From DASZQY01 sp035548515 (GTDB lineage Bacteria > Pseudomonadota > Alphaproteobacteria > Rhizobiales > Kaistiaceae), in the NCBI GenBank assembly GCA_035548515.1, contig DASZSW010000021.1:49085-113084 (forward strand): a stretch of 64,000 nt of DNA, given 5' to 3'. Within the stretch, counting starts at the first letter, position 1; each line of letters begins with the position of its first letter. This document shows positions 50,886 to 59,214 of this stretch, in pieces. Made by a program: the position numbers and the translations under genes. The notes under the pieces are model-generated. The model did not search any database, had not been told where the DNA came from, and worked only from the letters and a program-made list of their open reading frames with translations.

Positions 50886-53522
50886 TTGGCCATCGAACGC
50901 TACAACCCACGCGCTGCCGAGCCCCGCTGGCAGGCCCGTTGGGCCGATGAGCGCACCTTCGAGACGAAGAACGAGGACCCGCGCCCGAAATACTACGTCC
51001 TGGAGATGTTCCCCTACCCGTCGGGGCGCATCCACATGGGCCACGTGCGCAACTACACGCTTGGCGATGTCGTGGCTCGGTACATGCGCGCCAAGGGCTA
51101 CAACGTCCTCTACCCCAAGGGCTGGGACGCCTTCGGTCTGCCGGCGGAGAACGCGGCGATACAGAACGGCATCAACCCGCGTACCTGGACCTACGACAAC
51201 ATCGCCGCCATGCGCGAGCAGCTCAAATCGATGGGCCTGTCGCTGGACTGGAGCCGCGAGTTCGCGACCTGCGATCCGGAGTACTACGCCCACCAGCAGA
51301 AGCTGTTCCTCGACATGCTGGCGAAGGGCCTGGCCTATCGCCGGAAGTCCAAGGTCAACTGGGACCCGGTCGACCAGACCGTGCTCGCCAACGAGCAGGT
51401 GATCGACGGCAAGGGCTGGCGCTCGGGCGCCGTCGTGGAACAGCGCGAGCTGACCCAGTGGTTCTTCAAGATTTCCGAATACAGCGACGAACTGCTCGCC
51501 GCGCTGGATACGCTCGACCGGTGGCCCGAGAAGGTCCGCCTCATGCAGCGGAACTGGATCGGCAAGTCGGAAGGCATGCGCGTCCGCTTCCCCTTCACCG
51601 GTGATGCGCCCGCGCCGGCCGAGACTGTGGAAGTCTTCACGACGCGCCACGACACGCTGTTCGGCGCATCGTTCATTGCCATCTCCCCCGATCATCCGAT
51701 CGCGTCCGCGCTCGCCGCGCGCGATCCGCTGGTCGCCGCCTTCATCGACCAGTGTCACAAGAGTGGCGTCAGCGCCGCCGCGATCGAGACCGCCGAGAAG
51801 ATGGGCTACGACACGTGTCTCTCGGTCCAGCATCCGTTCGTCGCCGAACTGAGGCTGCCGGTCTACATCGCCAACTTCGTGCTGATGGACTACGGGACCG
51901 GCGCGATCTTCGGCTGCCCTGCGCACGACCAGCGCGACTACGACTTCGCGAAGAAATACGACTTGCCGATCCGCCCCGTCGTCGCCCCCGTCGACACCTT
52001 CGACACCGACGCCGATCTCGTCGTCTGGCTCGAGCAGCTCGCCTCCGGCAAGGAGGCCTACGTCGATGACGGCACGCTGATCAACTCCGATTTCCTCGAC
52101 GGCAAAAGCGTCCCGGAAGCCAAGGAAGACGTCGCGCAACGCCTTGAAAACACGATGCTATTGGGCGCACCCCAAGGCCAGCGCCAGGTCAACTATCGCC
52201 TGCGCGACTGGGGCATATCCCGCCAGCGCTACTGGGGCTGCCCGATCCCCGTGATCCACTGCCCGGACCACGGCGTCGTTCCCGTGCCGGACAAGGACCT
52301 GCCCGTCCGCCTGCCCGACGACGTCACGCTCGACAAGCCGGGCAACCCGCTGAACTGGCATCCGACGTGGAAGCACGTCGCGTGTCCAATCTGCGCCAAG
52401 CCGAGCCTGCGCGAGACCGACACGATGGACACCTTCGTCGACTCGTCGTGGTACTTCGCCCGCTTCACCGCGCCGCACGCGCCGACGCCGACCGACCGCA
52501 AGGCCGTCGACGCGTGGCTACCGGTCGACCAGTACATCGGCGGCATCGAGCACGCGATCCTGCACCTGCTCTACTCGCGCTTCTTCACCCGCGCGATGAA
52601 GGCTACCGGCCACGTCGGCCTCGACGAGCCGTTCCGCGGCCTGTTCACGCAGGGCATGGTCGTCCACGAGACCTACAAGAACGCCGACGGCACCTGGGCC
52701 TCTCCTGCCGAGATCAAGATCGAGGGCGAAGGCGCCAACCGCCGCGCCTGGAACGTTGCCAACGGCGCGCCGATCGAGATCGGCGGTATCGAGAAGATGT
52801 CCAAGTCGAAGCGCAACACCGTCGACCCGAACGACATCATGCAGAGCTACGGCGCCGACACCGCCCGCTGGTTCATGCTGTCCGACTCTCCACCGGAGCG
52901 CGACGTCATCTGGACCGAGGAGGGGGTCGCCGGTGCCTTCCGTTTCGTCCAGCGCGTCTGGCGCCTGGTGGCCGAATGGGCGGAGGACAAAGCCCCTGCC
53001 CCCGCCGGCGCCAACGGCGCCAGCCCGGAAGCCGTCGCGCTGCGCCGCGCCGCCCACCGCTCGCTCGCCGCCGCGGAGGACGCCATCCGCACGCTCCGCT
53101 TCAACGTCGCCGTCGCCCGCATCTACGAGCTGGTGAATGCCATCGGCAGCGCCATCGCTAATCCTGCCAAGGATGCGATGTTGCGCTCCGCCATAGCGGA
53201 GGCGCTCGACCTGCTGGTCCTGATGATGGCGCCGATGATGCCCCACCTGGCCGAGGAATGCTGGCAGACGTTGGGCCACGAGCTCGTTGCCATGCGCCCC
53301 TGGCCGGCCGTGGATGCCTCGCTGCTGACCGAGGACACCTTCACGTACCCGATACAAATCAACGGCAAAAAGCGCGCCGAATTGACAATCGCCATAGACG
53401 CGCCCCAAGCTGACGTCGAGCAGGCTACGCTTGCCCTCGACGCCGTTCGCCGGGCTCTGGACGGTCAAACGCCGAAGAAGATCGTGGTCGTACCGAAGAG
53501 GATCGTGAATGTCGTCGTCTGA
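50886..53522 (+). CDS. leuS: Leucyl-tRNA synthetase
   Basis: LeuS charges tRNA-Leu. The protein is 878 residues from the TTG at 50886. The class I HIGH motif is PSGRIHMGHVRNY, the editing domain lies about 225-430, and KMSKS reads GIEKMSKSKRNTVDPNDIM near 640. The start is ambiguous: TTG 50817 gives 23 extra Pro-rich residues, whereas TTG 50886 yields (M)AIERYNPRAAEPRWQ, the usual LeuS start; both lack a strong ribosome binding site. It overlaps lptE by 14 bp, the conserved order in alphaproteobacteria. Confidence 0.95.
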   Translation: MAIERYNPRAAEPRWQARWADERTFETKNEDPRPKYYVLEMFPYPSGRIHMGHVRNYTLGDVVARYMRAKGYNVLYPKGWDAFGLPAENAAIQNGINPRTWTYDNIAAMREQLKSMGLSLDWSREFATCDPEYYAHQQKLFLDMLAKGLAYRRKSKVNWDPVDQTVLANEQVIDGKGWRSGAVVEQRELTQWFFKISEYSDELLAALDTLDRWPEKVRLMQRNWIGKSEGMRVRFPFTGDAPAPAETVEVFTTRHDTLFGASFIAISPDHPIASALAARDPLVAAFIDQCHKSGVSAAAIETAEKMGYDTCLSVQHPFVAELRLPVYIANFVLMDYGTGAIFGCPAHDQRDYDFAKKYDLPIRPVVAPVDTFDTDADLVVWLEQLASGKEAYVDDGTLINSDFLDGKSVPEAKEDVAQRLENTMLLGAPQGQRQVNYRLRDWGISRQRYWGCPIPVIHCPDHGVVPVPDKDLPVRLPDDVTLDKPGNPLNWHPTWKHVACPICAKPSLRETDTMDTFVDSSWYFARFTAPHAPTPTDRKAVDAWLPVDQYIGGIEHAILHLLYSRFFTRAMKATGHVGLDEPFRGLFTQGMVVHETYKNADGTWASPAEIKIEGEGANRRAWNVANGAPIEIGGIEKMSKSKRNTVDPNDIMQSYGADTARWFMLSDSPPERDVIWTEEGVAGAFRFVQRVWRLVAEWAEDKAPAPAGANGASPEAVALRRAAHRSLAAAEDAIRTLRFNVAVARIYELVNAIGSAIANPAKDAMLRSAIAEALDLLVLMMAPMMPHLAEECWQTLGHELVAMRPWPAVDASLLTEDTFTYPIQINGKKRAELTIAIDAPQADVEQATLALDAVRRALDGQTPKKIVVVPKRIVNVVV

Positions 53523-54033
53523 TCCCGCGCGCTACTACCGCCTCGCCTTCGCGGCGGCCACCGCGTTCATGCTGTCGGCCTGCACGGTGCAGCCGCTCTA
53601 CGGCCCGACCCCGACCGGCAACACTGTCACCAACACCATCAGCGCCGTGGCCATCGATCCTGTGGACACGCGCGTCGCGCAGGTTCTGCGCAACAAGCTG
53701 ATCTTCGACCTCGACGGCGGCCAGGATCCCGCCACGCCGCTTTACCGCATGAAGCTCAGCGTCAGCTCGGCCGAAAGCGCGCTGGGCGTCACGCCGATCG
53801 AGGCGGCGCCCGCCTACTCGCTGACCGTGCAGGCCACCTACGAGGTGACGTCCGTCGCGACCGGCCAGATCGTCATCCGCGGCACCGCGCGCGGCACGGC
53901 GTCGTTCGACCGTGTCACCCAGGCTTACGCCAACACCCGCGCCAAGCTGGATGCCGAGGATCGCGCCGCCGCCGAGGCCGCCGACGACATCCGCATCCGC
54001 CTCGCCACCGCCGCCGCCAAGGGCACGATCTGA
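53509..54033 (+). CDS. lptE: LPS-assembly lipoprotein LptE
   Basis: LptE plugs the LptD barrel and helps insert LPS in the outer membrane. The 174-residue protein has a lipoprotein signal with LSACTVQPLYGP (lipobox Cys and the QPLYG motif), then VDTRVAQVLRNKLIFDLDGG and LTVQATYEVTSVATGQIVIRGTARGTASFDRVTQAYAN. It overlaps the 3' end of leuS by 14 bp. In related genomes holA normally follows; here one extra gene intervenes. Confidence 0.92.
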   Translation: MSSSDPARYYRLAFAAATAFMLSACTVQPLYGPTPTGNTVTNTISAVAIDPVDTRVAQVLRNKLIFDLDGGQDPATPLYRMKLSVSSAESALGVTPIEAAPAYSLTVQATYEVTSVATGQIVIRGTARGTASFDRVTQAYANTRAKLDAEDRAAAEAADDIRIRLATAAAKGTI

Positions 54034-54038
54034 TCCGC

Positions 54039-54533
54039 ATGCACCGTGCCGCGCTTTGCCTCGTTGCGCTGTCGCTGGTCACCGCCCCGGCGCACGCCGA
54101 TTGGCTGGCGGGCATCTACAAGGATGGCGACGGCGCCGACATGGCCGTCATGCAGGGCACCGGCCAGTACGACTTCAAGCTGTTCCTCTACTGCAAGAAG
54201 GACGGCGAGCAGCACGTCATCCTCCAGTGGGGAACCGAGCAAACCCCGGTCGAGAAGCTGAAGGCCGCCAACGACGTCACCCTCACCGTCAAGATCGATG
54301 ACACGCTGCACACCTCGATCGGCCAGTGGCCCGACTACGGCGGCGATCATCCGATCCTGGAGTACAGCAACGTCTACGATACGGTCGCGATCGCACGCGA
54401 CATCGCCGCCGCCAAGGACATCGTCACCTTCATCTACGACAGCCCGTCGCTGAAGGTGCACGAGGGCGCGGTTTCCTACGCCGACGGCGCTGCGACGGCG
54501 GCGAAAACCTTCCTCGATTTCTGCACCTTCTGA
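54039..54533 (+). CDS. Unknown periplasmic protein between lptE and holA
   Basis: A 164-residue secreted protein: signal peptide MHRAALCLVALSLVTAPAHA, then ADWLAGIYKDGDGADMAVMQ, FKLFLYCKKDGEQHVILQWGTE, VTLTVKIDDTL and KTFLDFCTF. Two Cys (in LYCKK and DFCTF) could form a disulfide. The beta-rich pattern is compatible with a small inhibitor- or chaperone-like fold. I do not recognise the family. It starts five bases after lptE and ends 41 bp before holA, so it is in their transcript, suggesting an envelope function. Confidence 0.75.
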   Translation: MHRAALCLVALSLVTAPAHADWLAGIYKDGDGADMAVMQGTGQYDFKLFLYCKKDGEQHVILQWGTEQTPVEKLKAANDVTLTVKIDDTLHTSIGQWPDYGGDHPILEYSNVYDTVAIARDIAAAKDIVTFIYDSPSLKVHEGAVSYADGAATAAKTFLDFCTF

Positions 54534-54574
54534 TCGGCCGTGCGCCGGCCTCGGCCGCGCATTACAGTGTCCCC

Positions 54575-55603
54575 ATGGCGCAGATCAAAGCCTCCGATGC
54601 CGACCGCCTGCTCGCAAAGCCGGACCCAAGAATCCGCGTCGTGCTGATCTACGGCAACGACGAGGGCCTGGTCGCCGAACGCGCCGAAAAATTCATCGCT
54701 GCGGTTGTCGGCAAGGATGGCGAGCACCTCCGTTTCGATCCGGCCTGGCTGTCGGAGAATCCCGGCCGCCTTGCCGACGAAGCAAATGCCATCCCGATGT
54801 TCGGCGGCACGCGCGCCATTTCACTGCGCGTCGCCGGCAACCGGTCGGTGGAAGGTGCGGTCGAGGCCGTCCTGGAAACGCCGCCACAGGATTCGTGGAT
54901 CGTCGTCACCGCCGGCGAACTCCGCAAGACGTCACCGATCCGCAAGCTCGCAGAGGCGAGCAATGCAGCCTGGGCCATCCCCTGCTACGCCGACAGCGAG
55001 CGCGACCTCGACCGCATCATCGACGAGGAGACGCGCGCCACAAAACTGGCGATCGACGACGACGCCCGCTCGGCGCTGAAAGGTCTCATCGGCAACGATC
55101 GCATGATCAGCCGCGGCGAGATCCAGAAGCTGACGCTCTACGCCTCCGACAAGGGCAACATCACGCTCGAAGACGTGCGCGCGCTGGTCGGCGATGCCGG
55201 CGCCTCGGCCACCGACGACACCATCGATGCAGTCGCCACCGGTGACACCGCCGCGCTCGACCTCGGCTACCGCCGCCTGGTAGCCGACGGCACGCCCGGC
55301 TTCGTCATCGCCGGCGCCGCGCTGCGCCACTTCAATTTCCTGCAAAAGGCCCGCGCCGCTGCCGATGACGGCGAAAGCCCCGACGCGCTGGTGCGCCGCG
55401 CCGTCCCGCCGATCTATCCGTTCTCCCGCCAGCCCGGCGTCGCCAAACAGATCGAACGCTGGCCCGCCGCCCGCATCGAGCGCGCCCTCGCCATGCTCGA
55501 CCGCGCCATGATCGACAGCCGCCTCAACGGCAACCTCAGCGACGAGGTGATCGCCCAGACAATGCACCTGGTCGCAGCGTTGGCGCCCGCCCGCAGGCCC
55601 TAG
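54575..55603 (+). CDS. holA: DNA polymerase III delta subunit
   Basis: HolA opens the beta clamp within the clamp loader. The 342-residue protein reads MAQIKASDADRLLAKPDPRIRVVLIYGNDEGLVAERAEKF, then ANAIPMFGGTRAISLRV, SWIVVTAGELRKTSPIRKLAE, GNDRMISRGEIQKLTLYASDKGNITLEDVRALVGDA, and LRHFNFLQKARAA. This matches the alphaproteobacterial delta subunit. The ATG at 54575 is the family start. The stop shares CTAG with the convergent membrane-protein gene. Confidence 0.95.
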   Translation: MAQIKASDADRLLAKPDPRIRVVLIYGNDEGLVAERAEKFIAAVVGKDGEHLRFDPAWLSENPGRLADEANAIPMFGGTRAISLRVAGNRSVEGAVEAVLETPPQDSWIVVTAGELRKTSPIRKLAEASNAAWAIPCYADSERDLDRIIDEETRATKLAIDDDARSALKGLIGNDRMISRGEIQKLTLYASDKGNITLEDVRALVGDAGASATDDTIDAVATGDTAALDLGYRRLVADGTPGFVIAGAALRHFNFLQKARAAADDGESPDALVRRAVPPIYPFSRQPGVAKQIERWPAARIERALAMLDRAMIDSRLNGNLSDEVIAQTMHLVAALAPARRP

Positions 55604-56058
55604 GTCAACCGTCCTTCCGGCTTGTAGATCGACAGGATCAACGGAAGGATCAGCGCCGCCAGTCCACCGGACGCATGGATGACGAGCGCCATCCGCGCTT
55701 CGGAGAATGCACTGCCGGCCACGGCACCGCGCGCCGAAAGATCGGCCAGCATCGCGATCGTCGGCAGCTGCAGGAGCAGTACGATCAGCACGACCACGGT
55801 CAGCACCAGCTTCGCCACAACCCAATAGTAGCGGACCAGACCCCACGGCGTGCCGAGCGAGGAAACGACGCCGCTCACCAGCGCTGCGAAACCCGCCGGC
55901 ACGATCACTGCGCACACCACCAGATTGGCCGCGCCATACAGCGATCCGTCGCGCAACCCGGCCAGCGCCAGCGCGAGAAATGCGGCCACCGCGCCCGAAA
56001 ACCCAACGGAAACCGCCACATGGGCGATAAGCGCCAACTTGCGCACGTTTGGCGGCAT
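55600..56058 (-). CDS. Four-helix membrane protein (DUF2269-like)
   Basis: A 152-residue protein with four hydrophobic helices (about 8-30, 38-62, 75-100 and 125-145). It opens MPPNVRKLALIAHVAVSVGF, and SSLGTPWGLVRYYWVVAKLVLTVV is a recognisable core of a widespread uncharacterised membrane family; I believe it is DUF2269-like but am not certain. It begins 11 bp after the 48-residue gene and sits in the interval between parB and holA, which are usually adjacent. It is probably controlled by the TetR encoded divergently. Confidence 0.7.
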   Translation of the reverse strand: MPPNVRKLALIAHVAVSVGFSGAVAAFLALALAGLRDGSLYGAANLVVCAVIVPAGFAALVSGVVSSLGTPWGLVRYYWVVAKLVLTVVVLIVLLLQLPTIAMLADLSARGAVAGSAFSEARMALVIHASGGLAALILPLILSIYKPEGRLT

Positions 56059-56069
56059 GGCTGCGGCGG

Positions 56070-56216
56070 TCACGACACCGGCCCGGCCATCGTGTGCTGG
56101 AAGTGGCGCCACGGCCCATGACCGCTCGCCATTGCGACTGCCAGAAGCGCAACCAGCGCGCCCGCAGCGATCAGCGAGCGTCGCACCCAGCGAGGCATGG
56201 GTTGTTTCAAAGCCAT
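56070..56216 (-). CDS. 48-residue small membrane protein
   Basis: Reverse-strand reading gives MALKQPMPRWVRRSLIAAGA, then LVALLAVAMASGHGPWRHFQ and HTMAGPVS. A basic N-terminus, one transmembrane helix (about 13-30) and a GHGPWRH tail are visible. Small proteins with a HGPxRH tail often precede DUF2269-like genes, as here with 11 bp spacing. The palindrome at 56237-56254 lies 20 bp upstream. AAGGG precedes the ATG closely, a weak ribosome binding site. Function is unknown. Confidence 0.6.
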   Translation of the reverse strand: MALKQPMPRWVRRSLIAAGALVALLAVAMASGHGPWRHFQHTMAGPVS

Positions 56217-56236
56217 GCGCCCTTTTATGATACACA

Positions 56237-56254
56237 ATGTCTATGTCAAGACAT
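56237..56254. promoter_or_regulatory. Candidate TetR operator
   Basis: ATGTCT-ATGTCA-AGACAT is a perfect 6-bp inverted repeat with a six-base centre, with weaker flanking ACA/TGT symmetry. It lies in the 75-bp interval between the divergent TetR gene and the small membrane-protein genes, the expected position for a shared operator. Confidence 0.7.
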
Positions 56255-56291
56255 GTTGTCTCCGTGCGTCGGCGGCGTATATGGTTCAGCC

Positions 56292-56849
56292 ATGCCGAAG
56301 CTATGGACCGACACGGTCGACGATCACCGCCGAGCGGTGCGCGAGGCGACGATCGACGCCACGGCTGCTCTGGTGGCGAGGAACGGCCTCGCCTCGGTCA
56401 CCATGGCGGAAATCGCCAGAACCACCGGGATCGGGCGCGCCACGCTTTACAAGTACTTTCCCGATGTCGACGCGATTCTCCTAGCCTGGCACGAACGGCA
56501 CATCCTGGGGCACCTGGCGCATCTCGAAGAGATCCGTAAGAACGCCAGGCCCGGTGAGCGGTTGCGGCTCGTTCTGACCGCCTATGCCCATATGTCTGCT
56601 CATCGGCACGACGCGCAGGCTGCCGCCCTGCACCGGACGGAGCACGCCTCCGCGGCTGAGCGGCGCCTAGGCAATTTCCTGCGCGAGATCATCGTCGAGG
56701 CGGTACGGCGGCAAGAGGCGCGCGCGGACATTCCGGCAGCGGACCTCGCAGCCTTTTGCGTCCACGCCCTGTCCGGCGCGGCTTCACCTTCCCCGCGCGC
56801 CGCCGGGCGGCTGGTTACTTTGACGCTGGATGCACTGCGGCCGCGCTGA
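56292..56849 (+). CDS. TetR-family transcriptional regulator
   Basis: A 185-residue repressor. The N-terminal DNA-binding domain is AVREATIDATAALVARNGLASVTMAEIARTTGIGRATLYKYFPDVDAILLAWHERH (helix-turn-helix at about 36-58, YKYF recognition end). The C-terminal ligand-binding helices have no recognisable specificity. It is divergent from the membrane-protein pair with a palindrome between them, so it probably represses that pair and itself. It converges on parB with seven bases between the stop codons. Confidence 0.9.
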   Translation: MPKLWTDTVDDHRRAVREATIDATAALVARNGLASVTMAEIARTTGIGRATLYKYFPDVDAILLAWHERHILGHLAHLEEIRKNARPGERLRLVLTAYAHMSAHRHDAQAAALHRTEHASAAERRLGNFLREIIVEAVRRQEARADIPAADLAAFCVHALSGAASPSPRAAGRLVTLTLDALRPR

Positions 56850-56856
56850 CCGAAGG

Positions 56857-57726
56857 CTATCCCCGCAGCCGCCGCGCGATATCGTCCAGCTGCTCCAGCG
56901 ACGTGTATTTGATCCGCACGTCGCCCTTCCCGCCGCGGTGCGCGATCGTCACCTCGAGGCCGAGGGCATCGGACAGCCCCTTCTCCATCGCGCGCGTGTC
57001 GGCGTCCTTGTGTTTCGCCTTTCGTCCGCTCTTCCCGCGCCGGCTCTCGCCGCCCATCGCCTCGATGTCGCGTGTCGTCATCCCCTCGTTGAGGATGCGC
57101 AGCGCCACCGCCGTCGGATCCGGCATGGTTATGAGCGCGCGCGCCTGGCCGGCCGACAGCCGGCCGTCGAGCACGAAGACCTGCACGCCTTCCGGCAACG
57201 TCAACAGCCGCAGCGTGTTGGCGATGTGCGAGCGGCTCTTGCCGATGATCTGCGCGACCTGCTCCTGCGAGTACGCATGGTCGGCGATCAGCTGCTGGTA
57301 GCCCTTCGCCTCCTCGATGGCGTTGAGGTCGGCGCGCTGCACGTTTTCGATGATCGCGAGCTCAAGCGATTCCTTGTCGCTTGCTTCGCGGATGACCACC
57401 GGCACCTCGTGCAGGCCCGCCTTCTGCGCGGCGCGCCAGCGACGTTCGCCGGCGATGATCTCGTATTGGTCGGCGCCCACCTGCCGCACGATCAGCGGCT
57501 GCACGACGCCCTTTTCCTTGATCGAAGCGGCGAGGTCGGCGAGGTCTGAATCCTGGAATGATTTTCGAGGGTTGCGCGGGTTGGGACGGAGGAAACCGAC
57601 CGGCAGGCGCCGCGGCGGCCGCGGGCCGCGGTCTATCCCGGGCGCTGCCGCCGCGTCTGTCTTTACGTCACCGATCAGCGCCGCCAGTCCGCGTCCCAGT
57701 CTGCTCCGCGCGCCTTCGTCCGCCAT
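56857..57726 (-). CDS. parB: Chromosome-partitioning protein ParB
   Basis: ParB loads as a clamp at parS and spreads using CTP. The 289-residue protein has LGRGLAALIGD, the conserved N-terminal box, VGFLRPNPRNPRKSF, the CTPase motifs GVVQPLIVRQV and GERRWRAAQKAGL, IENVQRADLNAIEEAKGYQQLI, the helix-turn-helix YSQEQVAQIIGKSRSHIANTLRLLTLP and a C-terminal dimer domain. The ATG at 57726 is the family start. It follows parA by 25 bp. Two perfect parS sites lie upstream at 59159 and 61117. Confidence 0.97.
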   Translation of the reverse strand: MADEGARSRLGRGLAALIGDVKTDAAAAPGIDRGPRPPRRLPVGFLRPNPRNPRKSFQDSDLADLAASIKEKGVVQPLIVRQVGADQYEIIAGERRWRAAQKAGLHEVPVVIREASDKESLELAIIENVQRADLNAIEEAKGYQQLIADHAYSQEQVAQIIGKSRSHIANTLRLLTLPEGVQVFVLDGRLSAGQARALITMPDPTAVALRILNEGMTTRDIEAMGGESRRGKSGRKAKHKDADTRAMEKGLSDALGLEVTIAHRGGKGDVRIKYTSLEQLDDIARRLRG

Positions 57727-57751
57727 TCGCTCCGCTCCCGATATTTTCTGG

Positions 57752-58567
57752 TCAGGCCGCGCGCAGCATGCGCTCGCGCTGGATGATCTCGGCGGCAAGC
57801 TTCAGGTACGCCTGGCTGCCGCTCGAATTGAAATCGTAGAGCAGCACGGGCTTGCCGTACGACGGCGCCTCCGACACGCGCACGTTTCGGGGGATGATCG
57901 TGTCGTAGACCGCATCGCCCATGTGCGCCCGCACGTCCGCCGCGACTTGTCCCGACAGGTTGTTGCGCGCGTCGTACATTGTCAGCACGATGCCGTGGAT
58001 GGACAACTCTGGATTGAGCGCCGCCTTAACCTGCTCGACCGTGGAGAGAAGCTGGCTCAGCCCCTCCAGCGCGAAAAACTCGCACTGCAGCGGCACCAGA
58101 ATCGAGTGCGCCGCCGTCAGCGCATTGATCGTCAGCAGGTTGAGCGACGGCGGGCAGTCGATGAGAACGTACGAATAGTTTCGGGGACGACTCGGATCGT
58201 CCTCCCCCTGCCCGAAAAGCGCCGTCCGCAGCCGGAACGCCCTGTCCTGTTTGTCCGCGATTTCCAGTTCGACGCCAAGCAAATCAAGCGTCGACGGCGC
58301 CACCGATACCCTGGGCACCGAGGTCTGGATCGCCGCTTCCGCCACCGTCGCTTCGCCGAGCAACAGATCGTAGGTCGAGACCGTCCGGCTCTGCCGGTCG
58401 ATGCCCAGCCCGGTCGATGCGTTTCCCTGCGGATCGAGGTCGACGATGAGCACCTCCTCGCCAATCGCGGCCAGCGCCGTGCCAAGATTGATGGCGGTCG
58501 TGGTCTTTCCGACCCCACCCTTCTGGTTGGCGAGCGCAATGACGCGCGGTGACTTGGGAAGCACCAT
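57752..58567 (-). CDS. parA: Chromosome-partitioning ATPase ParA
   Basis: ParA forms the ATP-dependent nucleoid gradient that moves ParB-bound origins. The 271-residue protein has the deviant Walker A KGGVGKTTTAINL (residues 16-28), VDLDPQGNASTGLGI, YVLIDCPPSLNLLTINAL (Walker B), and a C-terminal IIPRNVRVSEAPSYGKPVLLYD. It starts nine bases after the rsmG stop on the same strand, giving the operon mnmG-rsmG-parA-parB. Confidence 0.97.
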   Translation of the reverse strand: MVLPKSPRVIALANQKGGVGKTTTAINLGTALAAIGEEVLIVDLDPQGNASTGLGIDRQSRTVSTYDLLLGEATVAEAAIQTSVPRVSVAPSTLDLLGVELEIADKQDRAFRLRTALFGQGEDDPSRPRNYSYVLIDCPPSLNLLTINALTAAHSILVPLQCEFFALEGLSQLLSTVEQVKAALNPELSIHGIVLTMYDARNNLSGQVAADVRAHMGDAVYDTIIPRNVRVSEAPSYGKPVLLYDFNSSGSQAYLKLAAEIIQRERMLRAA

Positions 58568-58576
58568 GCCCTCGTC

Positions 58577-59212
58577 TTACTCTGATTCGCCCGCGGCCCT
58601 GAGGCTGCGGATGTCCAAAATCACACCCCCCTCGCCTGTGAGGCTGTCGTGCGTGGCGAGATCGAAATTCCAATCGCGACGCCCTACCTCGACCTCGGCC
58701 TCCCAGCCTTGGCCCTTCATGAAAGCGGCAGGCACTCCCTTCGCCATAACCGGCTTGGCGAGCTTGAGGAGCTGCGCCAGTGGCGCAAGGGCCCGCGCTG
58801 TCACGCGGTCCACCGGCTCAGTCCACTGGTCAAGCACATCTTCGACGCGCCCCTCATAAACGTCAGCCGGCGCCCCGGTCTCGCGGATCGCTGCACGCAG
58901 AAATGCGCATTTCCGCCGGTTGCTTTCGACCATATGAACCATGCTCCCTGACGCCAGACAGATCGCGATGACGAGGCCGGGAAGCCCTGCCCCTGAACCC
59001 AGGTCGATCCATCGCCGATCACTGGGATACAGCCGAACCAACTGGGCGGCATCGGCGATATGCCGCCGCCAGATTTCCGGCAGCGTCTTGGGCGAGATCA
59101 GGTTCTCCGCGGGTTGCCATTTCCTGAGCAGACCGACGTACGCGGACAGCCTCTCCGCTGTTTCACGTGAAACAGGGAGAACCTTCTCGACGGCCGACAG
59201 ATCGTCCGCCAA
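58577..59212 (-). CDS. rsmG: 16S rRNA (guanine-N7) methyltransferase RsmG
   Basis: RsmG methylates G527 of 16S rRNA. The 211-residue protein reads VSRETAERLSAYVGLLRKWQPAENLIS, IWRRHIADAAQLVRL, WIDLGSGAGLPGLVIAI (SAM loop), MVHMVESNRRKCAFLRAAIRETGA and DRVTARALAPLAQLLKLAKPVM. A perfect parS site is embedded in its coding sequence near the 5' end (the VSRET codons). It starts two bases after mnmG's stop. Confidence 0.96.
   Translation of the reverse strand: MADDLSAVEKVLPVSRETAERLSAYVGLLRKWQPAENLISPKTLPEIWRRHIADAAQLVRLYPSDRRWIDLGSGAGLPGLVIAICLASGSMVHMVESNRRKCAFLRAAIRETGAPADVYEGRVEDVLDQWTEPVDRVTARALAPLAQLLKLAKPVMAKGVPAAFMKGQGWEAEVEVGRRDWNFDLATHDSLTGEGGVILDIRSLRAAGESE
59159..59174. promoter_or_regulatory. 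parS centromere site inside rsmG
   Basis: TGTTTCACGTGAAACA is the exact 16-bp palindromic parS consensus bound by chromosomal ParB. It lies inside the 5' end of rsmG, where it encodes VSRET. A second identical site lies 1958 bp away at 61117. Confidence 0.95.
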
Positions 59213-59214
59213 GT

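Noticed and set aside
50784..52139. A 451-codon antisense frame within leuS
   Set aside because: Shadow of leuS third positions; no recognisable protein features.
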